Position numbers and translations under genes: made by a program
The notes under the pieces: generated by a model
What the model was told of the DNA's origin: nothing
Seen by the model: only the letters and a program-made list of their open reading frames with translations
The model's database searches: none
Shown here: positions 8,959 to 18,050 of the stretch, one piece after another
Position numbering within the stretch: the first letter of the stretch is position 1
Layout of the letters: the number at the start of each line of letters is the position of its first letter
From: Clostridium muellerianum
Lineage (GTDB): Bacteria; Bacillota; Clostridia; Clostridiales; Clostridiaceae
Assembly: GCF_012926525.1 (NCBI RefSeq)
Contig: NZ_JABBNI010000067.1
Location: 168,395 to 232,394, forward strand
Length of the DNA: 64,000 bases
Direction of reading: 5' to 3'

Positions 8959-11900
8959 ATGAATATGAAAGAACACTTATTAAATAGAATAATGGATGCA
9001 CTTGAAGAACTTAATGTATCTGAAAATGTTATAGATGAATTAGAAGATTACCTTGAAGATGCAGTGGATGAAAATGAATTTTTAAATATATTACCTGACA
9101 TAAAATTTTATTCAATTTCAGATGACAACATTAAAAAAACTGTTCATGCACTTAGTTCCATAAAGAAATATAAGAATAATGACTATATGAGAAAGTATAT
9201 AAATATGCTATTTAAAATGGGTGGTCCAAGTGCCAGCCTTATAGTAAATAGAGCTTATTATTGGTTTTCAGAATACAATGCAAAGGAATTTATAGCTGCA
9301 GGAATTGAAAAATATATAGTATTAATACTTTATATAGAACCTTTAACCTACAACTTTAATAGATTGGAAAGTAAAAATTTTAAAATAATATATGATATAT
9401 GCAGTGAAAATCCTGAAGCTCTAGTTAAAGCAGCTGATTTAGTAAATGTAAATCAAAAAATGCTGTTTTATTCAATATATTGCAACTGTAAAATGGTAAA
9501 AAGAGATGATACACATAAGGAGCTTTTAAAAGCTGTAGAAGATGATTTTACAGATTCTATAGATAACCTTTATGAAAATAAGATGCCAGAGGAGTTAGTT
9601 AAGAAAATTCAAGACTTTATAAATAAAAATGATTATAAATTACTTGAAAGTATTATAGATAAGGTTAAAACATATAGATTCAATGATTATTTGTTTAAAT
9701 TTTTAATAGGACTTTCAGCATTAAATGCAGATAAATCTTCAATTTTAAAGAAAATTTTTCAATTATTCACAAGGGTAGATTTTAGATTCTCTTTAAACTC
9801 AGCCTATAGCATTATGTCTGTAACAAGCTGTTATTCTAATACAGTAAATAATTTTGATACGATATTTGAAATACCTTCAAAATACCATATTGCGTGGTAT
9901 GCAGAAAAGTTTTCAGAAAATGAAAATGCAGCAAAAGTGTTAAATGAAAAGCTTAAAAAAGATAAAAAGCCTTTTGAAGATGCCATAGATTTGTGTGAAG
10001 GTACTGCAAAAAATTATTTAATTTCATTTATGCTTGATGATGATAAAAAATTGGATTATATAAAAAGCCTTGAGAATAACTGTGTAAATGTATTTTCAAA
10101 AATTCTTAGAGAAGATAAGGTAGATGAAGGGAACATAAGTATAGTAGAATCATTTTTATATGGAACGAGTTCCTTTGAAGAAGTAAAAAATACTTTTTAT
10201 TCAATAACCCATGAGGAAACATATTATTGGAGAGTAAATAATGAACTTATAGATCTACTTTCTATTTTGTGTAAGAAAATAGGAGATAATGTTGATATAT
10301 ATGAGCGTTCAATTGTAGTTTTATCTGCACTTAAATATCAAAGATATATTTTAAGACTTGCATCTATGTATGATAAACATAGTGGCAATTGTTACGGTAA
10401 AGAAAAATTTCAGAGCATATTTGATATTTTAAGGAAATATAATGTATCCGTAACTGCAAAAATGGAGCTTATTGATAAAATACTAAATAATTATGATTAT
10501 GAAAATAGAATAGCAAGTGCAATGGCTGTTGTTTTAAAAGACATTGTAGTACAAGATGGGGATAAAGTTATACAAAATATAAAAAATGTTTCAGCAGATG
10601 TTAGATGTATATTTATAGAATATATATTTAAAATTAAGTCAGAGGACAACGTAAAAGCAATTTTTGATCAGTTTGGTGACAGTTCAAAAAAAGTTAAGGA
10701 AAAAATTATAGAACTGTTTACAAATGATTTAAATAATATTTCTTATATGGATAATATGCTAAGTAAGTTAAAGGCTCAAAAACAGGGTGAAAGAGAAGTT
10801 GCCATAAAAATATTGTCAAAATGGCATGACAAAAATATTAGCGAGGAAAGAAGGAAGCTTATTAAGGATTCTTTAAGTCATGCTTTAGAAGCTGAAAAAA
10901 GTCAAAAGATAAGAACTTTACTTATGGAAGTTTTAGGTATTGAACAAGAAGGTGAAGAAAAAGAATTAAAGGATGATGATTTGATTAAAAATTTATTAAA
11001 AGGCAACAAGAAAAAGTCACTTTCATGGCTTGAATTTGAATCATTGTCAAAGGTTAGATTAAAGGAAAACAATAATTATTGTGAAGAGGAATATTTAAAA
11101 GCTATTCTACTTTGTTATTCGGCATCTAGCAATATAGGAATAAGTGTAGATGGAGATAGATTTGCAGAAAAATTAAATGAATCTGATATGAAGTTATTTG
11201 CAAATGAAGTTTTTGATAGATGGTTTGAAAAAGGTGCTGAATCCAAAAAGAGATGGGTACTTGGATTTTCAGCAATTCACGGTGGAGATGAAATTGTTGT
11301 AAAATTAGAAAAGGATATAAATAACTGGGCTAAAAATTCAAGAGGGGCAATAGCCAGTGAAGCTGTAAAAGCTCTTGCTTTAAATGGAAGTTCTAGTGCA
11401 CTTTTAATAGTTGATGGTATTTCAAGAAAGTTCAAGTATAAACAGGTAAAGAAGGCAGCCTCAGAAGCTCTTGATTTTGCTGCAGAGCAAATGGGAGTAG
11501 ACAGAGAAGAACTTTCTGATAAGATTGTGCCAAATTTAGGCTTTGATATAAATGGTGAAAGAATATTTGATTATGGAAGTAGAAAATTTACTGTAAATCT
11601 TACACCTGATCTTTCTATTGAAGTATATGATGAAAATAAAAAGAAGCTTAAAAATTTACCTTCTCCGGGTAAAAGAGATGATGAAGAAAAGGCTAAAGAA
11701 GCACATAGTGAGTTTAAAACCTTTAAGAAGCAGTTAAAGACAACAGTTTCAATACAAACTACAAGAATGGATTTAGCACTTTCTAATGATAGAAAATGGA
11801 CAAAGAGTGCATGGATGAACTTATTTGTTGAAAATCCAATTATGCATCAATTTGCCATAGGACTTATTTGGGGAACATATAAGGCTTCAAAGCTAGTAGA

Positions 11901-12534
11901 TACATTTAGATATATGGAAGATGGAAGCTTTAATACCAAGGATGAAGATGAATTTGAAATGCTAGATGATTGCAGTATAGGACTTGTACATCCACTTGAG
12001 CTTAATGATGAAGATTTAGCACTTTGGAAGGAGCAGCTTGAAAATTATGAAATTGTACAACCTATAGAACAGCTCAATAGAAAGACATTTGCTTTAACAG
12101 AAAAAGAAAAGAGCATGAAGTATGTAGATAGATTTGGTGGAAAAATTGTAAATGGACTTTCACTTGCAGGTAAGCTAATGAGCTATGGATGGTATAGAGG
12201 ATCAGTTCAAGATGCAGGTGGGTATTATGAATTGTATAAGGAAGACAAGAATTTAGGAATAGGGGTAGAATTGAGATTTGAAGGTTTATATGTGGGAGAT
12301 GAAAATGAAGACACCACAATTTATATTTTAAGATTTTATAATGCAGGTACAGTGGATAGAGGAAGCTATATATATGATGAAATAAAAGAAGAACATTTAC
12401 TTTCTTTAAGTAAGGTTCCAGAGAAGTATTTTAGTGAAACATTATATCAAGTTGATAATGCACTTTCATCAAGTACAACAGTAAATGAAAATTGGAGAAA
12501 AGAAATTAAGCTTGATTCAAATGGAGTTTATTAA
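8959..12534 (+). CDS. DUF4132 domain protein (YehI-like)
   Basis: A very large cytosolic protein of 1191 residues. The middle is a long series of helical, HEAT-like segments. The C-terminal 250 residues carry the DUF4132 region with its hallmark order: a KTTVSIQTTRMD stretch, NPIMHQFA, LIWG and the VHPLEL segment. No WGR domain is visible, unlike some relatives. E. coli YehI is about the same length and sits beside the same MoxR/VWA/SWIM set, although it comes first there and last here. Function is unknown. ATG 8959 has GGAGATGA upstream. A terminator hairpin follows at 12546. Confidence 0.87.
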   Translation: MNMKEHLLNRIMDALEELNVSENVIDELEDYLEDAVDENEFLNILPDIKFYSISDDNIKKTVHALSSIKKYKNNDYMRKYINMLFKMGGPSASLIVNRAYYWFSEYNAKEFIAAGIEKYIVLILYIEPLTYNFNRLESKNFKIIYDICSENPEALVKAADLVNVNQKMLFYSIYCNCKMVKRDDTHKELLKAVEDDFTDSIDNLYENKMPEELVKKIQDFINKNDYKLLESIIDKVKTYRFNDYLFKFLIGLSALNADKSSILKKIFQLFTRVDFRFSLNSAYSIMSVTSCYSNTVNNFDTIFEIPSKYHIAWYAEKFSENENAAKVLNEKLKKDKKPFEDAIDLCEGTAKNYLISFMLDDDKKLDYIKSLENNCVNVFSKILREDKVDEGNISIVESFLYGTSSFEEVKNTFYSITHEETYYWRVNNELIDLLSILCKKIGDNVDIYERSIVVLSALKYQRYILRLASMYDKHSGNCYGKEKFQSIFDILRKYNVSVTAKMELIDKILNNYDYENRIASAMAVVLKDIVVQDGDKVIQNIKNVSADVRCIFIEYIFKIKSEDNVKAIFDQFGDSSKKVKEKIIELFTNDLNNISYMDNMLSKLKAQKQGEREVAIKILSKWHDKNISEERRKLIKDSLSHALEAEKSQKIRTLLMEVLGIEQEGEEKELKDDDLIKNLLKGNKKKSLSWLEFESLSKVRLKENNNYCEEEYLKAILLCYSASSNIGISVDGDRFAEKLNESDMKLFANEVFDRWFEKGAESKKRWVLGFSAIHGGDEIVVKLEKDINNWAKNSRGAIASEAVKALALNGSSSALLIVDGISRKFKYKQVKKAASEALDFAAEQMGVDREELSDKIVPNLGFDINGERIFDYGSRKFTVNLTPDLSIEVYDENKKKLKNLPSPGKRDDEEKAKEAHSEFKTFKKQLKTTVSIQTTRMDLALSNDRKWTKSAWMNLFVENPIMHQFAIGLIWGTYKASKLVDTFRYMEDGSFNTKDEDEFEMLDDCSIGLVHPLELNDEDLALWKEQLENYEIVQPIEQLNRKTFALTEKEKSMKYVDRFGGKIVNGLSLAGKLMSYGWYRGSVQDAGGYYELYKEDKNLGIGVELRFEGLYVGDENEDTTIYILRFYNAGTVDRGSYIYDEIKEEHLLSLSKVPEKYFSETLYQVDNALSSSTTVNENWRKEIKLDSNGVY

Positions 12535-12545
12535 ATTCTAAGGAA

Positions 12546-12582
12546 AAGCTGGTAAAATGCAATTTAAGTATTTTGCCAGTTT
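12546..12582 (+). terminator. Intrinsic terminator after the DUF4132 gene
   Basis: A 13-bp stem (AAGCTGGTAAAAT pairing with ATTTTGCCAGTTT, two G-U pairs) around an 11-base loop, starting 11 bases after the stop. The T tract is short, so efficiency may be modest. Confidence 0.65.
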
Positions 12583-12740
12583 CAACATTATAGAATACCT
12601 TGTTTAGAGATATACTTCTTCTTATTTAAGATTAAAAATTATGAGTATTAAAGTGGTATAAGATAAATGCTCAGTAATTTCATTTCTTAGTATTAAGAAT
12701 TATATATAAATAAAAAAGATTATGAGGAGGTTTGGATGCA

Positions 12741-13274
12741 ATGAATGACATAAAGTGTAGTAAGAAAAATTTTTTAATTAGGAAAGCTGTTAAAGAAGAT
12801 GGAAAAGCATTAATAGAATATCTTAATATAATTGGGGGAGAATCAGATTTTCTGACTTTTGGAAAAGGTGAGTTTAATAGGACTGTTGAAGCGGAGGAAG
12901 AATTCATTGAAAATGCCTTAAATAAGAAAAATGCATTATTTATTATAGCTGAAATTGATGGCAAGGTAGTTGGAAATTTAAACTTTTCTGGAGGACCAAG
13001 AGAAAGGACTTCTCATGTTGGTGAATTTGGAGTAAGTGTTCTTAAAGAATATTGGGGAAATGGGATAGGACAAGAACTTATTAAATATCTAATTGACTGG
13101 AGTAAGAATTCAGGGATAATTAAGAAAATTAATTTAAGAGTTAGAAGTGATAATAAAGCAGGTATTGCATTATATAATAAGCTAGGATTTTTAGAAGAAG
13201 GAATATCAAAGAGGGATTTTTTCATAAATGGAGTTTTCTATGATTCTATAGCTATGGGACTTTTAATTGATTAA
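12741..13274 (+). CDS. GNAT family N-acetyltransferase
   Basis: A 177-residue acyltransferase of the Gcn5-related fold. It transfers an acetyl group from acetyl-CoA to an unidentified amine, possibly a protein N-terminus or small molecule. The acetyl-CoA loop is in KEYWGNGIGQEL (Q/R-x-x-G-x-G/A type), followed by the usual NxKAxxLYxKLGF segment. ATG 12741 is chosen with GAGGAGG at 12724-12730, ten bases upstream; a TTG at 12732 is too close to it. The gene stands alone and ends before a bidirectional terminator. Confidence 0.9.
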   Translation: MNDIKCSKKNFLIRKAVKEDGKALIEYLNIIGGESDFLTFGKGEFNRTVEAEEEFIENALNKKNALFIIAEIDGKVVGNLNFSGGPRERTSHVGEFGVSVLKEYWGNGIGQELIKYLIDWSKNSGIIKKINLRVRSDNKAGIALYNKLGFLEEGISKRDFFINGVFYDSIAMGLLID

Positions 13275-13365
13275 AATAGTATGAATTATAAAGTTTTGTG
13301 AAAAACTGAGATATCCTTAATTTCATATTAAAGTAGATATTTTAATAATATAAAAATTTATAGTG

Positions 13366-13413
13366 GGGGTGCCTCAAAATGGGTATAACGTATAACTAAT
13401 TTTGAGATACCCC
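13366..13413. terminator. Bidirectional terminator between convergent genes
   Basis: An inverted repeat of GGGGT and TCAAAAT blocks with the matching ATTTTGA and ACCCC, interrupted by a 3-base internal mismatch and closed by a loop of about 18 bases. It lies between the acetyltransferase (+) and the DUF2812 gene (-) and could serve both. Neither side has a long uninterrupted T tract. Confidence 0.6.
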
Positions 13414-13528
13414 AGCTTTATTTTAAAACTTATAATTTTGTACTATATTTTCGAAATATAATTTTTAGTTATAAAGTGAAAAAGTAGATGACTTAAATGC
13501 ATATTTATACATTTTTAGATAAATCTTT

Positions 13529-14242
13529 TTACTTCGTAAAACAAGTAAGTAAATTTAATAGGAAACTAATTAAGAAGATTAAATAAAAAACTGCATTGCT
13601 CATACTTATAATATTAAGATTTCTTAAAATAAATAAGAATACTAATACTATAAGAACAATTACTGATAATCTATCTATTATTTTGTGTTTTTTACTGAAA
13701 GTAGAAACCTTCTCAAGTTCATTTGCTTTTCTATAGCATAATACACATGATACTGTTGTAATAACAGCTAGTGGTACTGTAAGTAATAAAGCAATACCAA
13801 AAATTATTCTGTATATGTCTGGTATATAATTATATTTAGCAAGAAGTACTAAAACAAAAAATAAAGCGGAAAATAACAAAAGGGGGACTACCATTACCTT
13901 TATGCACTTATATTGGCTCATATATTTTTCTGATTCAGTGTTTATATCAGTATAAATTGGTTTTGTTCCTTCAGGAGCACTGAATATATGAATTACATTT
14001 AACATAGAACATACATGATGCCAACCTGCTTCTTTAAAATATGAAAAATATTCCTTATCTGCATTATTTCTATAATCCAAAGAATATTGCAATTTCTGAG
14101 GAGTACCTTTTTTAAGCTTATATCCTAAAAATCCAAATTTGCATAAAATCCAACCTTTACTAGCGTATTCGGATAACATTTGCATTTCTACATATTCTGC
14201 AAATCCTAGTCCTTTACTCATAACATATTTAGTATTAAACAT
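13529..14242 (-). CDS. DUF2812 domain membrane protein
   Basis: A 237-residue protein. The N-terminal 100 residues form the DUF2812 domain (the MLSEYASKGWIL, YKLKKG and EAGWHHV features). The C-terminal half has about four hydrophobic segments, so it is an inner-membrane protein. These proteins are typically encoded directly after a PadR-family repressor, as here, and are thought to be controlled by it; their function is unknown. The start ATG 14242 has an AAGGAG site and lies four bases after the padR stop, so the two genes form an operon. Confidence 0.85.
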   Translation of the reverse strand: MFNTKYVMSKGLGFAEYVEMQMLSEYASKGWILCKFGFLGYKLKKGTPQKLQYSLDYRNNADKEYFSYFKEAGWHHVCSMLNVIHIFSAPEGTKPIYTDINTESEKYMSQYKCIKVMVVPLLLFSALFFVLVLLAKYNYIPDIYRIIFGIALLLTVPLAVITTVSCVLCYRKANELEKVSTFSKKHKIIDRLSVIVLIVLVFLFILRNLNIISMSNAVFYLIFLISFLLNLLTCFTK

Positions 14243-14245
14243 ATT

Positions 14246-14578
14246 TTATAACATCTCCTTATCATTAAATACCTTTTCGGCAATTTCAATCATTTTTCTT
14301 TTTCTTTCAATTTCATTTTTTAGAAATTCAATGCCTTTATCTGTAGCGATATAAATTTTTTTTTGATCTGATTCTTCTGTAAGTTTTATCAATTCTGCAT
14401 CAAGAAGTTTTTTTATACTTGTATATAATGATGCAGGACCTATTGAAAATTTGCCTTCAGACATTTTTTCTACTGATTTCATAATTAAATAACCATGTTT
14501 AGGGTTTATTAAAGAAAGTAAAATGTAATAGTAAGCATCTGTGAGTTCACCCATTTTTAAAGAATCATTTCTAGCCAC
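14246..14578 (-). CDS. PadR family transcriptional repressor
   Basis: A small PadR-type winged-helix regulator, 110 residues from the chosen start. It has the characteristic GELTDAYYYILLSLI opening, HGYLIMK, and the GPASLYTSIKKLLD recognition helix. A GTG at 14590 overlaps the AGGAGG site; GTG 14578, giving a start of (M)ARNDSLK, has correct spacing and matches the usual PadR N-terminus. The promoter contains two perfect palindromes, so the protein very probably represses its own operon with the DUF2812 gene. Confidence 0.9.
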   Translation of the reverse strand: MARNDSLKMGELTDAYYYILLSLINPKHGYLIMKSVEKMSEGKFSIGPASLYTSIKKLLDAELIKLTEESDQKKIYIATDKGIEFLKNEIERKRKMIEIAEKVFNDKEML

Positions 14579-14600
14579 AACTATGTTCACCTCCTAATGT

Positions 14601-14658
14601 ATATCATTAAATGATATACTGTTAAATAAATTATATCATTTAATGATATGCATGTCAA
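14601..14658 (-). promoter_or_regulatory. padR promoter with paired palindromic operators
   Basis: On the minus strand, -35 TTGACA (14653-14658), a 17-base spacer and -10 TATAAT (14630-14635) form a perfect sigma-A consensus promoter. Two perfect 17-base palindromes, ATATCATTAAATGATAT at 14601-14617 and the same with a central T at 14633-14649, are centred 32 bases apart, about three helical turns. One covers the spacer and the edge of the -10. The other lies in the initial transcribed region. This is the layout expected for cooperative PadR autorepression. Confidence 0.88.
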
Positions 14659-14689
14659 TAAATGGTATGGCTTATTTACAATTTGATTT

Positions 14690-14887
14690 TTGGATAAAGG
14701 AGCAGAACTTGTTCCAGATGTTGTAGTTTACTGTGATAGAGGATATGTGTTTAAAAGAGGATTTTTAGGTGTACCACAACTAGTAGTTGAAGTTTTAAGT
14801 CCTAGTAATGCCGACGATGACACAGAAATAAAGAAAGGAGCTTATAGAAAACTTGGCGTTTTAGGAAGTATGCCTTTGCTTAGGTAA
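14690..14887 (+). pseudogene. Uma2 family (DUF820) fragment
   Basis: About 55 codons matching the middle of Uma2 family PD-(D/E)XK-like proteins: PDVVVYCDR, then the GVPQLVVEVLSPSN core ending in YRKLGV. The N-terminal part is missing and the frame diverges from the family straight after KLGV, so this is a relic. TTG 14690 has no good ribosome binding site. Uma2 proteins are common, often multicopy, and of unclear function. Confidence 0.75.
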
Positions 14888-14912
14888 TAATTACATTTGA
14901 AAATGTATAGAA

Positions 14913-14952
14913 AAGCTATGAAATTACAATATTTATTATAATTTCATAGCTT
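14913..14952. terminator. Bidirectional terminator
   Basis: A perfect 14-bp stem (AAGCTATGAAATTA with its complement) and a 12-base loop, with T runs on both strands. It probably ends the minus-strand chemoreceptor transcript; the plus strand has only the Uma2 relic upstream. Confidence 0.85.
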
Positions 14953-15004
14953 TTTATATTTCATAAGTATTGAATTTAATGATTTTTTATCTGAAAAAAT
15001 TACA

Positions 15005-17005
15005 TTAATTAACTTTAAACTTATTTATCTGGTTTTCTAATTGTTCTGCTAACATTTGAAGCTTGTTCGAATGCTTTGTGAACTCTTCCATAGTAGCCGT
15101 TATTTCTTCTGTAGAAGCAGTAACTTCTTCAGAAGCAGAGGCTGTTTGCTCAGATATAGATGAAATATTTTCAATTTCGGACACTGTAGATTGTTTTTTA
15201 TTGTCCATATCAATAATGGATATTTTCACTTCATCAACTTTAGCAATCATTATTTCAATTGATTTTAGAATTTTATTAAATATTTCTTGAGTTTGATTTA
15301 CTGCTGCATATTGTTCATTTACTGCAGCTTCAGTAGAATTAATAGCATTTACTGCTGTTTGTGATTTCTCTTGTATAGCAGCTATAATTTCTTTTATTTC
15401 TTCTGTTGAGCTTTGTGACTGTTCAGCAAGAGTTCTTATTTCTTCTGCTACTACAGCAAATCCTTTACCTGATTCACCAGCGCGTGCAGATTCTATACTT
15501 GCATTTAATGATAAAAGATTAGTTTGTGCTGTTATATCAGATATTGTTTCTGATATAATGTTTATTTGTCTAGCGCTTTCATTCATACCATGAATTATAT
15601 CATTAACGGAGGTAGTAGCAGTTTTAGTTTTATTGGATTTTTCTATTAAGGTGTCTATCATAGAAAGTCCTTTTGACCCAAGGTCTTTAGTATCTTTTGA
15701 AATTTTGTCAATTTCGTCAGAGTTAGTACTTATTTTATCTAATTTATTTGATAAGTCATCCATCTCAGAGGCACCCTTTTGAGCATTTTGAGCTTGCTCA
15801 GTTGCGCCTAAAGAAACTTCCTCAATTGCTTTTGAAACTTCAGTTATAGAAGCTGTTACTTCTTCAGACATATTTGCAAGACTTGTTGATGTATCTAATA
15901 CTGTTTCAGATGACTTGGCTACATTATTTATAAGCTCTAATATATTTTTCATCATCAAGTTAAATGATTCAGAAAGATCTTTAAATTCATCCTTTGTGGA
16001 AGCAGTTATAGAAGCTGTTAAATCTCCATTTGAAGCCTTAGCAAATACTTCTTTTAAATTTTTGATATTATTAGATATTCCTTTACTTAATAATAATGAT
16101 AAAACTACTGAAGTTAATCCCATTATTAATATTATTAGTAAAGTTATTTGTAATATAGACATTGTATCCTTAGAAAGCTCACTTTCATCTAAAGCAGCTA
16201 TTAACTTCCAGCCGGTTAATTCATTGGTTTCATATGCTCCAAACTTTTTCACACCATTATATGTATAATTAACAAATCCATTATTTTCTGATTTTGCTTT
16301 ATTCCAAAAGGATAGGGTAGAAGCTGTAGTGGTGCCAATAAGTTCTTTTTTAGGATGGGCCAAAACAGTACCTGACATATCGGCAATAAACACATATCCT
16401 GTATTACCTATTTTTTGTGTGGAGACTTTTTGTGAAAGAGTACTTAGTGTACAATCCATTCCAATAACTCCAACTACTTGTCCATTTTTTTCTACTGTTT
16501 TTGCAAGGGTAACAATATTATTTCCAGTGGCAGCATCTTTATAAGGAGGAGTTACTATGACTTTTCCTTTGTTATTCAAAGCTTGCTTATACCAATCTCT
16601 TTTGGTTGCGTCATATCCGTCAGGCATTTTAGCATTAGGATATATTGTAAATTTGCCAGAAGAAGTTCCATAATATATTCCAAGTATGTCCTTGTCACTT
16701 TCTTTTACACTTTTTAATACATCTGATACAACCCCAGTATTAGTGTCAGTATCAATATTTGCAATAGCCGGATTACTTGCAGTAAGAGAAACTATGTCTG
16801 AGAATCCATTAAAATAATTATTAAGTCCATTGTTGATTTCTTTAAGTGATTGAGTACTTGTAAGAGATAATTTCTCATTAAGTATTGATTTTGACTTTAT
16901 ATAAGAAGCAAGGCCAGATATAATTAATGGGATTAAACAAATTGATATTAAGCTAATAATTAGTTTACTGCGAATGTTGTTTAGTTTTAAATTTTTAAAG
17001 TTCAT
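15005..17005 (-). CDS. Methyl-accepting chemotaxis protein, dCache sensor
   Basis: A 666-residue transmembrane chemoreceptor. One membrane helix near residues 15-35 and another near 280-305 flank an extracellular double-Cache domain with the ligand-pocket stretch DRDWYKQAL and the IGMD segment. HAMP follows, then a long cytoplasmic signalling coiled coil with the hairpin tip [17 protein letters not shown] that contacts CheA and CheW. The ligand is unknown; Cache domains often bind amino acids or organic acids. ATG 17005 has AAGGAGAT upstream. The gene follows the hemerythrin gene but is separated from it by 314 bases and a terminator, so it is probably transcribed separately. Confidence 0.93.
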   Translation of the reverse strand: MNFKNLKLNNIRSKLIISLISICLIPLIISGLASYIKSKSILNEKLSLTSTQSLKEINNGLNNYFNGFSDIVSLTASNPAIANIDTDTNTGVVSDVLKSVKESDKDILGIYYGTSSGKFTIYPNAKMPDGYDATKRDWYKQALNNKGKVIVTPPYKDAATGNNIVTLAKTVEKNGQVVGVIGMDCTLSTLSQKVSTQKIGNTGYVFIADMSGTVLAHPKKELIGTTTASTLSFWNKAKSENNGFVNYTYNGVKKFGAYETNELTGWKLIAALDESELSKDTMSILQITLLIILIMGLTSVVLSLLLSKGISNNIKNLKEVFAKASNGDLTASITASTKDEFKDLSESFNLMMKNILELINNVAKSSETVLDTSTSLANMSEEVTASITEVSKAIEEVSLGATEQAQNAQKGASEMDDLSNKLDKISTNSDEIDKISKDTKDLGSKGLSMIDTLIEKSNKTKTATTSVNDIIHGMNESARQINIISETISDITAQTNLLSLNASIESARAGESGKGFAVVAEEIRTLAEQSQSSTEEIKEIIAAIQEKSQTAVNAINSTEAAVNEQYAAVNQTQEIFNKILKSIEIMIAKVDEVKISIIDMDNKKQSTVSEIENISSISEQTASASEEVTASTEEITATMEEFTKHSNKLQMLAEQLENQINKFKVN

Positions 17006-17203
17006 CGTTAAATCTCCTTTATTAACTTATTAAGTTTGATTTGTTTTGGGCATAGTGGTGCATACTAAATTTATCTAAATACATAGTAATATAATAAAGT
17101 ATAAATTGACAAAAATCAACATATTTCGATGATGTTTTTGAACTAAAATAAAACGACTGTAAAATATTCTAACGATTAAATAAAAAATGACGAAAATAAA
17201 AAA

Positions 17204-17238
17204 CGTACATAGATTTAAATGTATACAAATCTAGTACG
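17204..17238 (-). terminator. Terminator or attenuator between hemerythrin and chemoreceptor genes
   Basis: On the minus strand, CGTAC and AGATTT blocks pair with AAATCT and GTACG around a 10-base loop, followed directly by TTTTTTATTTT. It ends the hemerythrin transcript or, if transcription continues, could attenuate the chemoreceptor gene 200 bases further on. Confidence 0.75.
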
Positions 17239-17319
17239 CTTCTAATTATATTACTATTTATCGGGTAGCTGCCATATGAAGGTTCTTTTGTTAACGCCGT
17301 TGCAAAGGAAATCTTTTAA
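17239..17319. other. GC-richer non-coding block after the hemerythrin gene
   Basis: This 80-base stretch is noticeably less AT-rich than its surroundings and contains several small palindromes (GTTAAC, TTGCAA and an imperfect one in GGGTAGCTGCC). I tried to match it to the c-di-GMP-I and other known aptamers and could not. It may be a 3' UTR structure of the hemerythrin mRNA or an RNA element upstream of the terminator. Confidence 0.3.
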
Positions 17320-17727
17320 CTAAGATAGGGTTCTAGCAAATTGAACATAATCCATATCTCTAGCTAATATGTGTCCAGATATCCATTTCATGAAAAAGTT
17401 TAATATATTCATTAGGTATTCATCTTGATTTTCATCCATTTTTTTCAAGTCTTGATCTCTAAGTTTTTTAATAAATTCTTCATGCTGTACTTTATGACTG
17501 AGAAATTTTTTGTAACCTATATCCAATAGGTATTGTTCTTCTGTGGAAAAATGGTATTCGCAATAATCTAATAATTTATTTATTATTACTATTACTTTAT
17601 CATATTTGTCCAAAATTAAATCATTTTTCAAAAGAGCATAAGATTCATTTGCAATTTTGAATAGTTCCTTATGCTGTTCATCAATAACTTCTATTTTTGT
17701 TTCATATTCTTCTTTCCATTCAAACAT
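17320..17727 (-). CDS. Bacteriohemerythrin
   Basis: A 135-residue four-helix protein that binds O2 at a non-heme di-iron site. All expected ligands are present: His19, His59, Glu63, His78, His82, His119 and Asp124. In anaerobes such proteins are thought to sense, store or scavenge oxygen. It is encoded next to a chemoreceptor, which would fit aerotaxis or oxygen avoidance, though no fusion is present. The start is ATG 17727 with a GGAGGC site. A promoter with TATAAT lies upstream (see 17790-17843). Confidence 0.95.
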   Translation of the reverse strand: MFEWKEEYETKIEVIDEQHKELFKIANESYALLKNDLILDKYDKVIVIINKLLDYCEYHFSTEEQYLLDIGYKKFLSHKVQHEEFIKKLRDQDLKKMDENQDEYLMNILNFFMKWISGHILARDMDYVQFARTLS

Positions 17728-17789
17728 GTAGATGCCTCCTCAAAATTTATATATTCAACAATTTAATATTAATCATTTCCTATAATTTA

Positions 17790-17843
17790 ATTATAACAGA
17801 ATATAAAAATAAATCAATAATTATTATTAAGTAATTATTGATT
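17790..17843 (-). promoter_or_regulatory. Hemerythrin promoter with overlapping palindrome
   Basis: On the minus strand, -35 TTGATT (17812-17817), a 16-base spacer and -10 TATAAT (17790-17795). The -35 lies in a perfect 12-bp inverted repeat, AATCAATAATTA at 17812-17823 with its partner at 17832-17843, which would suit a repressor or activator site. The regulator is unknown. Confidence 0.6.
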
Positions 17844-18050
17844 TTGACAAAATTATCTTTTTATAAAAATGATTTCAATTTTGTAGGGAACCCTTATTGG
17901 AAAAAATTATATAAAAATAGATTTTAAAGTATTAAGAGATTTAGTAAATAAATCATAGTTATTTGATAAAGTACACTAAAAGGAAATCCAGGTAAAGCTA
18001 CTTTTATTTATTGAGATTTACGATAAATATGTTTCATAAAAGTTTTTTTA
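17844..18050. other. AT-rich gap upstream of the hemerythrin promoter
   Basis: With 17728-17843 this makes a 323-base gap. I see no gene and no clear terminator for the regulator gene that ends at 18051. Confidence 0.4.

Noticed and set aside
17239..17330. c-di-GMP-I riboswitch upstream of the chemoreceptor
   Set aside because: GCAAAG-like and GGTAGC-like strings occur, but in the wrong order on either strand and without the expected helices.
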